NCBI GenBank assembly: GCA_964036295.1
Contig: OZ038466.1
Location: 20,946,597 to 21,010,596, forward strand
Direction of reading: 5' to 3'
Origin: Plumapathes pennacea
Taxonomy: Eukaryota > Cnidaria > Anthozoa > Antipatharia > Myriopathidae
DNA length: 64,000 nt
The notes beneath the pieces were generated by a model. It was not told the DNA's origin. It did not search any database and saw only the letters and a program-made list of their open reading frames with translations. Below, in pieces: positions 55,984 to 64,000 of this stretch. Each line of letters opens with the position of its first letter. Positions within the stretch are counted from its first letter, which is position 1. The position numbers and the translations under genes are program-made.

Positions 55984-56331
55984 TTAAAACAATACTTCGA
56001 GGGAAAATGATCGAGTTACAAGATACGGGTAGAATATATTTGTCACGGTGATTGTAAGATTTCCACTGACTAACCTTCGTTGCTTGTCTTTTCTGAATAA
56101 GTATCTGAGTTTAACACAAAACGGCGTCTGAAGCTCCCGATTTACTTTCAAGCGCTGTTCCCTTTGCGGAGCTGTTTCTTCGGCACGCTTTCGTTCATGA
56201 TGCTGTCGGTTATAACATGTTTGTCGTCTTTTCTCTAGACATATTTGGCGTTGTTCGATCGTTTCACGATTTCGCCTTGCCCGTGCCTGTTCCCTTCTCT
56301 TTTGAAGACGAGCTTCGCGAGACCGTTCTGT
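55984..56331 (-). pseudogene. ORF with Arg/Glu-rich 23-residue (STPR-like) repeats, no start codon
   Basis: An open frame of 115 codons, bounded upstream by TAA (56334-56332) and downstream by TAA (55986-55984), lacks a usable ATG at its 5' end. Its first 60 residues consist of repeats like REARLQKRREQARARRNRET, IEQRQICLEKRRQ and APQREQRLKVNRE, fitting the 23-residue STPR pattern known from silkworm FMBP-1 and often seen in cnidarian and Helitron-type element proteins. The rest (LQTPFCVKLRYLFRKDK onward) is not recognised. It may be one exon of a split gene or, more likely, a fragment of a mobile-element protein. Confidence 0.45.
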
Positions 56332-56507
56332 TTAAAGTTTTTCAGTTTTCAAATTCATTTTCGTGAATGCAGTTACGTACAATTATTGCTTCGTTCAGAT
56401 CTTTGATTTTCCGAATGTCAGTAAAAACACTGGCGGAGACGCTAATCGATAATTATTACGTCATTGCCCTAGGCACCTGGCCTAAAAAGTCGTACGTAAC
56501 ACTGACT

Positions 56508-56612
56508 GACTGACTGACGAACATTAAATTTCGAGATGGCGACACGATTGGAGTCTTCAAATAAGGCAATTTTGCTGCATTAGCGTCGTGATTATTACCC
56601 TCGCTTCGCTCG
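56508..56612 (-). repeat. Inverted partner of 57996-58112
   Basis: The minus-strand reading (GGTAATAATCACGACGCTAA, GGAGACTCCAA-like, CATCTCGAAATTTAATGTTC, GTCAGTCAGT) matches 57996-58112 on + with substitutions. The pair brackets 1.4 kb, including the TIR element at 57254-57885. Confidence 0.65.
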
Positions 56613-56639
56613 GGGACAAACAACATTGAGCCAGAACCC

Positions 56640-57060
56640 ACAAAGGGAGGGGGTGGGGATACTCCCTACAACGGACTATATGGGGGAGGCTCCACCCAAA
56701 AGGGGTACCTTTTTCAGGCCGAAGGTACATGAAAGGGGTGCCTCTTGTCTAGAGTATCTTGACTCTCGCAATAAAGTGAACTGAATAAATGAAACTGTTT
56801 TGCTTCAACACCTCTATGTGTAAAACTTCATGTTCTTGATGTTCCCTAAGTTAATTCTAAGGGTACAGAAAAGGGATAGAGTGTTTGTGCTGCAAGTGTA
56901 TGAAAGGGGTAACATTTTTATGAAAGGAGTGTTAAAGGGGTACCTTTTGCTTTCAAAAATGGTATGTGAAATGGTAAGTGTTTGGACCTCGGGCCAGAGC
57001 CTCCCTGTATAAAACTTTACTGAGTACCCCAACCCGCCCCCAACCCCAGAGGAAAGACTA
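56640..57060. repeat. Degenerate GAAAGGGGT-rich repeat
   Basis: Recurring AAAGGGGTACCTTTT / GAAAGGGGTGCCTCT / GAAAGGGGTAACATTTT / AAAGGGGTACCTTTTGC motifs at irregular spacing. Non-coding; probably a decayed interspersed repeat. Confidence 0.4.
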
Positions 57061-57253
57061 TAGCAATGATCACACTGATGTCACCTATCGTTACTACTGT
57101 GCCATCCAGAGATCTATTGGCTGTTAAAACAAAGAGTTCGTTTGTTTCATGGTTGGCAAAATTACAATATATACCACTAATAATGATAAAACACTAACAC
57201 CATCTCATGCGCACATAGCTAAAATATTGCCTTTGACCTTTATTGTAGTCAAA

Positions 57254-57885
57254 TTTATGGTTCACGGCCGAAGGCTGAACTTAAATAATAAATTATGCGA
57301 AGTTAATTATGCATGACGTCATAGCGCGAGCATTTGGCCGGAAAGCGGTCAATATTTTCACGCTAAATAGCATCACGGAGGCAAATTAAAGCATCGTTTG
57401 GATTGATGATATGTAAAGTAAGTCTTGTTTGAAAGAAAGTTATCGTTTCTGTTTTCAGAATTTTGGTTTAAAAAGGTGCAAAATGAAGTGTCGTGTTGTT
57501 AAAAGGCAAAATTTCAGTGGCAAACTTTTGAATTTTGAAATTATGGAACGACAATTTCTTGAGAAATGTACTCAGTTTGCTTCTGGTGGTGAAAGTAACA
57601 CAGTGAATAGTTCCCTCAACCTTCCATTTCGATTTACGTTCAACTGGTTCGTGCGTTTCTTCGACGTGAATCCGAACCATGCAGCATCGAAAGACGACAA
57701 GAAGAATCGAAACCACAACACCACACAAGATGTTGAAAAGTTTACTTTTTATATTTCGCGCGGAGCAATTTGTTGCCATAGTTATTATGCTGGCAACCGC
57801 GGCCAAATCGCAGGCGCGAACTTTCATGACGTCATGTACAAATTCAAGACTGCATCCGATTTGCCCACAGGCCGTGAACCATAAA
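57254..57885. mobile_element. 632-bp element with 16-bp perfect TIRs
   Basis: TTTATGGTTCACGGCC at 57254-57269 is exactly inverted at 57870-57885. Sub-terminal TGACGTCAT palindromes occur near both ends. The interior has overlapping open frames on both strands (151 codons on +, 172 on -). Neither shows a transposase motif I recognise, so I read it as a non-autonomous DNA transposon. Confidence 0.65.
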
Positions 57886-57995
57886 ATTGCATGTACTGTA
57901 GGATATGAAAAATGGAGAATTGGTTTACCTTCGCATTTAAAGTTCTCTTGCTTTGTAGATAAAATATTTTCAAAATATAATCCCAAGCTCCACGA

Positions 57996-58112
57996 GGGTA
58001 ATAATCACCACACTAAATGCTGTAGTATCACGCTATTTGGAGACTCCAAGCGGGTCACCATCTCGAAATCTAATGTTCGTGTGTCAGTCAGTAAGTCAGC
58101 ATCCACATTTAA
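57996..58112 (+). repeat. Inverted partner of 56508-56612
   Basis: GAGGGTAATAATCACCACAC, TTTGGAGACTCCAAGCGGG and CATCTCGAAATCTAATGTTC mirror the segment at 56508-56612. Confidence 0.65.
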
Positions 58113-59400
58113 TTCATTACGGTAAACAAGATGCAGATACAAGGCCAAGCATTTTGACCGACGACTGTAAATGACCCGGGTATTATGCCATTGCATGAGA
58201 GGCAAGCCCACTAGCCGTAAAATGAGTGAAATGATTTCTTTAAGGTGTCGACTGGAGCTGACCTGACCACAATCCCAGATGCCAACATTGTGCTAAAACT
58301 TGAATACTTCTTCAGAAAGGACAACTAAAATACAGTCAGTGGAAATTGAACAGCCACCGTGACAAATTTCACCCTCTGACCGTTCACAGGATGATCCAAG
58401 TTTTGACAAGATTGCCACGGGTGCTCAATGCAATGGAGATTGGAATTTTCGAACTGTATGAGGGCTGCTCTATATTTTGAAATCACTGAAGGATAACGTA
58501 GACGATAATATTTGGGGTTTTGTTTCATTTGCAGGAAAAGAAACACTATGACTCTCAGGAATCAGTGAGTTCTTAATAAATACAGCTGACTACAATATGC
58601 TATTTGCAAACGTCTTTCATGTACTTCAATAGTTGCCCTATTATCGTATTTCTAGTTACATGATCAATAGTTGAAGAAAGACCCAAACAATGCCATAAAT
58701 CCATGGCATTGAAGAAGTCATAATCTGTAGCTGCTTTGCAATTCCAGGTCGAGCAATCTTGATATTAGATAAAATAATGCCACTTTTGCTAAAGTCGGTT
58801 TTGAGGGATTTTCGGCCAATACAGGTTTTCAAACTTTCCGCCATAAAATTCAGTATTTCTAAAACCAACCACGCCCTGGTTTGCTCCTCTCTAAGGATAT
58901 TTTTCAGACACAAAACTTGAGGAAAATCAATTTTGTGACTAATATGTGCCGGCCGTTTGATCGATTCGGACAGTCATTCACTTTTAACCCCTTCATTCCC
59001 AAGAGTGATCAACTCTCCCAGGCATATAGAATATAATATGTCAAGCAAAAACTCACCTTCATTACTGAGAGAATCCGTTTTTCGCTGTTCAATCCTATGC
59101 GCCCTCAGTGAGTTCATGGGCGACCATTTTCTTTGTTTGAGCCATTGCCGACGGCGTGACATTTTCACCCAAGTATATTCGAGTCCCAGGTCATAATATT
59201 GTCGCTAACAATGCAGATATTAGGGGAAATCTTCAGTTCAACCTAAAACTGAATACGTCCGCCATTTTGTCCACAGAGCCTTGGGTTAGTACTTGGTGTA
59301 ACCCTATTGTAGTGTTTCTATAATTGTATATAAACTATCTATGATACTACACGCGTTCTGATTGACTAATAACCGTGTAAAATGAGAGTTCATTACACGC
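58113..59400. other. Unassigned sequence before the distal satellite
   Basis: No gene or RNA recognised. 58986-59035 carries an end fragment of the CACTCCCA repeat (TTCATTCCCAAGAGTGATCA). Confidence 0.4.
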
Positions 59401-62400
59401 TGACGTGATGTATAGTATTGACTATTTATACATGGAGATTTTGAGGTAGGCAAAAAATGCCCATTTTTCGATAAAATGGTAAGGCTAGGACCCATGCTTT
59501 TTGTCAAAAATAGCCGATTTTGACGACAAATTTAAAACTATTCAAACTTAAAGGAAACCTTCTTGGGACTATAACGAGACTTTTTGTCGATAAATTTGTC
59601 TTATTTTTCAATTCTTCGGCCGCAATTAAGAAAATTATGCATTTTTATGATCTTTTGATTGTAAGCATTGTAAGTAGTAAATTCTGAGGAACACTAGATT
59701 TGCTCTTATTACTCGCGACCCGCTCTATAAGATCACACAGCTCATATCCAAAACTTTGTTATACATCCAGAAACAATTATTTCTAAAAGATTCATGAGAT
59801 TCTAATGTAGGCTCTACTTTGATTTTGAGACTGGGCCAAAAATGGCCGTTTTTTCCATAAAATGGTAAGGCTATAGTCCATGCTTTTGGTTCAAAACAGC
59901 CGATTTTGACGACAAGTAAAAACCCTTAATAATTTCAGGAAACCTTCCTAAAACTATAACGAGACTTTTTGCAATACATTTGTCTTATTTTACTTCAGCC
60001 GTTGACGAGATATAGCAAGAACACTAAGCAATTTTATGTTGCTTTGTTTGAAAAAGGCGAATTTTTAGGCAAAGTTTTGCTGCTATTATTCGCACCCCGC
60101 TCAATATACTATTACCATTTTGATATCAAAACCTTCTTTATACATCTAGAAACAATTCCTAAAAGTTCCATGTGATTCTAATTTAAGGCCGAGGTTCTAC
60201 TTTCTTTTGAGACTGGGCCAAAAATGGCCGTTTTCTCCATAAAATGGTAAGGCTATAGTCCATGCTTTTGGTTCAAAACAGCCGATTTTGACCACAAATT
60301 AAAAACCCTTAATAATTTCAGGAAACCTTCCTAGAGCTATAGCGAGACTATTTGCAATACATTTGTCTTATTTTACTTCAGTCGTTGACGTCAGATATAG
60401 CAAGAACACCACGCATTTTTATGTTGCTTTGATTGAAAAGAGTAAACTTTTAAGCAAAGTTTTACTGCTATTACTCGCGCCCCGCTCAATATATTATTAT
60501 TAGTTTGATATTAAAATCTTCTTTATACATCTAGAAACAATTCCTGAACGTTTCATGTGATTCTGATCTAAGGCCGAGGCTCTACTTCGATTTTGAGATT
60601 GAGCCAAAAATGGCCGCTTTTCCATAAAATGGTAAGGCTATAGCCCATGCTTTTTCTCCGAAAATAGCCGATTTTGACGAAAAATTAAAAACTCCTAAAA
60701 CGTTCGAGAAACCTTCCTAGGACTATAAGGAGACCTTTTGCAATACATTTGTCATATTTTACTTCAACCGTTGACGAGATATAGCAAGAACATTACGCAA
60801 TTTTATGATGTTTGGTTGAAAAAGGTGAATTTTTAAGTAAAGTTTTGCTGCTATTACTCGCGCCCCGCTCAATAAACTATTATTATTTTGATATCAAAAC
60901 GTTCTTTATACATCCAGAAACAATTCCTAAAAGTATCATGTGATTCTGATGTAAGACCGAGGCTCCACGTCGGTTTTTACACTGGGCCAAAATTGGCCGT
61001 TTCTTCCATAAATTGGTGAGGCTATAGTCAATGCTTTTGGTTCAAAACAGACGGTTTTGATGACAAATTGAAAACCCTTAATAATGACAGGAAACCTTTC
61101 TAGGACTAAAACGAAACTTTTTGCAATACACTTGTCTGATTTTTCTTCAGCAGTTGACGAGATATAGCAAGAACACTACGCATTTTTATGCTGCTTTGAT
61201 TGAAAAGGGTGATTTTTTTTATGCGAAATTATGTTGCTATTACTCGCGCCCCGCTCAATATACTATTATTATTTTGATCTCACAACCTTCTTTATAAATC
61301 CAGAACCAATTCCTGAAAGTTTCATGTGATTCTGATCTAAGGCCGAGGCTCTACTTCGATTTTGAGATTGAGCCAAAAATGGCCGCTTTTCCATAAAATG
61401 GTAAGGCTATAGCCCATGCTTTTTCTCCGAAAAAGTCGATTTTGACGAAAAATTAAAAACTCCTAAAACGTTCAAGAAACCTTCCTAAGACTATAAGGAG
61501 ACCTTTTACAATACATTTGTCTGATTTTTCTTCAGCAGTTGACGAGATGTACCAAGAACATTACGCATTTTTATGCTTCTTTGATTGAAAAGGGTGATTT
61601 TTTCGGCAAAGTTTTGCTGCTATTACTCGCGCCCCTCTCAATACATTATTACTATTTTGATATCAAAACCTTATTTATACATCCAGAAACAATTCCTAAA
61701 AGTATCATGTGATTCTGATGTAAGGCCGAGGCTCTACTTCGATTTTGAGACTGGGCCAAAGTGGCCGTTTTTCCCATAAAATGGTAAGGCTATAGCCCAT
61801 GCTTTTTGTCCGAAAATAGCCGATTTTGACGAAAAATTAAAAACTCCTAAAACGTTCGAGAAAACTTCCTAGGACTATAAGGAGACCTTTTGCTATACAT
61901 TTGTCATATTTTACTTCAACCGTTGACGAGATATAGCAAGAACATTACGCAATTTTATGCTGCTTTGATTGAAAAGGGTGAATTTTTAAGCAAAGTTTTG
62001 CTGCTATTATTCGCACCCCGCTCAATATATTATTACCATTTTGATATCAAAACCTTCTTTATACATCTAGAAACAATTCCTAAAAGTATCATGTGATTCT
62101 GATGTAAGACCGAGGCTCCACGTCGGTTTTTACACTGGGCCAAAATTGGCCGTTTTTTCCATAAAATGGTAAGGCTATAGCCCATGCTTTTTCTCTGAAA
62201 ATAGCCAATTTTGACGAAAAATTAAAAACTCCTAAAACGTTCGAGAAACCTTCCTAGGACTATAAGGAGACCTTTTGCAATACATTTGTCTTATTTTACT
62301 TCAGCCGTTGACGAGATATAGCAAGAACACTAAGCAATTTTATGTTGCTTTGATTGAAAAAGGTGAATTTTTAGGCAAAGTTTTGCTGCTATTATTTGCA

Positions 62401-64000
62401 CCCCGCTCAATATACTATTACCATTTTGATATCAAAACCTTCTTTATACATCTAGAAACAATTCCTAAAAGTTCCATGTGATTCTAATTTAAGGCCGAGG
62501 TTCTACTTTCTTTTGAGACTGGGCCAAAAATTGTAAGGCTATAGTCCATGCTTTTGGTTCAAAACAGCCGATTTTGACCACAAATTAAAAACCCTTAATA
62601 ATTTCAGGAAACCTTCCTAAGGCTATAGCGAGACTATTTGCAATACATTTGTCTTATTTTACTTCAAACGTTGACGTCAGATATAGCAAGAACACCACGC
62701 ATTTTTATGTTGCTTTGATTGAAAAGAGTGAACTTTTAAGCAAAGCTTGGCTTCTATTATTCGCGCCCCACTCAATATACTATTATTATTTTGATCTCAA
62801 AACCTTCTTTATACATCTAGAAACAATTCCTAAAAGTTTCATGTGATTCCGATGTAAGGCCGAGGCTCTACTTCGATTTTGAGATTGAGCCAAAAATGGC
62901 CGCTTTTCCATAAAATGGTAAATGGCCCATGCTTTTTCTCCGAAAATAGCCGATTTTGACGAAAAATTAAAAACTCCTAAAACGTTCAAGAAACCTTCCT
63001 AGGACTATAAGGAGACCTTTTACAATACATTTGTCAGAGTTTTCTTCAGCAGTTGACGAGATGTAGCAAGAAAATTACGCATTTTTATGCTTCTTTGATT
63101 GAAAAGGGTGATTTTTTCGGCAAAGTTTTGCTGCTATTACTCGCGCCCCTCTCAATAAATTGTTATTATTTTGATATCAAAACCTTATTTATACATCCAG
63201 AAACAATTCCTAAAAGTATCATGTGATTCTGATGTAAGACCGAGGCTCCACTTCGGTTTTTACACTGGGCCAAAAACATACATCCAGAAACAATTCCTAA
63301 AAGTTTTATGTGATTCTCTTGTAAGACCGAGGCTCTACTTTGATTTCGAGACTGGGCCAAAAATGGCCGTTTCTTCCATAAATTGGTGAGGCTTTATTCA
63401 ATGCTTTTGGTTCAAAACAGACGGTTTTGATGACAAATTGAAAACCCTTAATAATTACAGGAAACCTTTCTAGGACTAAAACGAAACTTTTTGCAATACA
63501 CTTGTCTGATTTTTCTTCAGCAGTTGACGAGATATAGCAAGAACACTACGCATTTTTATGCTGCTTTGATTGAAAAAGGTGATTATTTTATGCGAAATTA
63601 TGCTGCTATTACTCGCGCCCCGCTCAATATACTATTATTATTTTGATCTCAAAACCGGAAACCTTTCTAGGACTAAAACGAAACTTTTTGCAATACATTT
63701 GTCTGATTTTTCTTCAGCCGTTGATGAGATATAGCAAGAACACTACGTATTTTTATGCTGCTTTGACTGAAAAGGGTGAACTTTTAAGCAAAGTTTTGCT
63801 GCTATTACTCGCGCCCCGCTCAATATACTATTATTATTTTGATCTCAAAACGTTCTTTATACATCTAGAAACAATTCCTAAACGTTTCATGGGATTCTGA
63901 TCTAAGGCCGAGGCTCTACTTCGATTTTTAGATTGAGCCAAAAATGGCCGCTTTTCCATAAAATGTTAAGGCTATAGCCCATGCTTTCTCTCCGAAAATA
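59400..64000 (+). repeat. About 384-bp satellite array, runs past the window end
   Basis: About 12 units. The mark GTTGACGAGATATAGCAAGA recurs near 59999, 60383, 60770, 61153, 61537, 61921, 62307, 62668, 63052, 63525 and 63722. Spacing is 383-388 bp except for local deletions and a 199-bp truncated unit near 63520-63720. Each unit also carries TGGGCCAAAAATGGCCGTTT and ATGGTAAGGCTATAG. Repeated 65-70 codon frames (e.g. 59969, 61890, 62275) are satellite frames. Units near 60.0-60.7 and 62.3-63.0 kb are closest relatives, six units apart. Confidence 0.95.

Noticed and set aside
57468-57986. 172-aa minus-strand ORF as a host gene
   Set aside because: It runs through the TIR of the 632-bp element and has no recognised domain. 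Treated as element interior.

Overview
This looks like nuclear DNA of an invertebrate animal, most likely a cnidarian such as an anthozoan. That rests on an intron-rich animal gene, AT-rich intergenic DNA, many foldback/MITE elements, and relics of DIRS, Merlin, Ty3/gypsy and non-LTR elements. The taxon is inferred; nothing in the sequence proves it. No operons, ribosome binding sites or CRISPR arrays were seen.

Layout. (1) 1-7.95 kb: the 3' two thirds of an RNF220-type RING E3 ubiquitin ligase on +, 15 exons that splice in one continuous frame to a stop at 7204 and a poly(A) signal at 7929. Its introns carry a tRNA-derived SINE and MITEs. (2) 8.4-10.15 kb: a convergent four-exon gene on - for a roughly 104-residue single-pass membrane protein I do not recognise. 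(3) 10.9-18.6 kb: minisatellites, a gypsy RT/RNase H relic, a 1.35 kb element, a 22-bp satellite, a broken Merlin transposase and foldback elements. (4) 18.7-28.2 kb: three diverged copies of one repeat block. The first copy is interrupted by a 3 kb chimera of a DIRS element (RT-RNase H-tyrosine recombinase) and a LINE RT fragment. The second copy contains the 200-N assembly gap. (5) 28.9-29.9 kb: two inverted units of a satellite that reappears at 59.4-64 kb, then a foldback element built on 33-bp repeats.

(6) 29.92-54.60 kb is the striking part: a 24.7 kb inverted duplication with a 20-nt spacer (41656-41675). The inner 4 kb of each arm look identical. The outer arms differ by SNPs, by a 1.56 kb indel, and by the length of a ~650-bp satellite array (6 units left, 10 right; the right array has a 1953-bp three-unit higher-order repeat). 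(7) 54.6-58.2 kb: a near-identical second copy of the 15.05 kb element, a relic ORF with arginine/glutamate-rich 23-residue repeats, and a TIR element. (8) 59.4-64.0 kb: a ~384-bp satellite array running off the window.

Only the RNF220-like gene and the small membrane-protein gene look like functional host genes. Most other open frames are decayed transposon ORFs or repeats.
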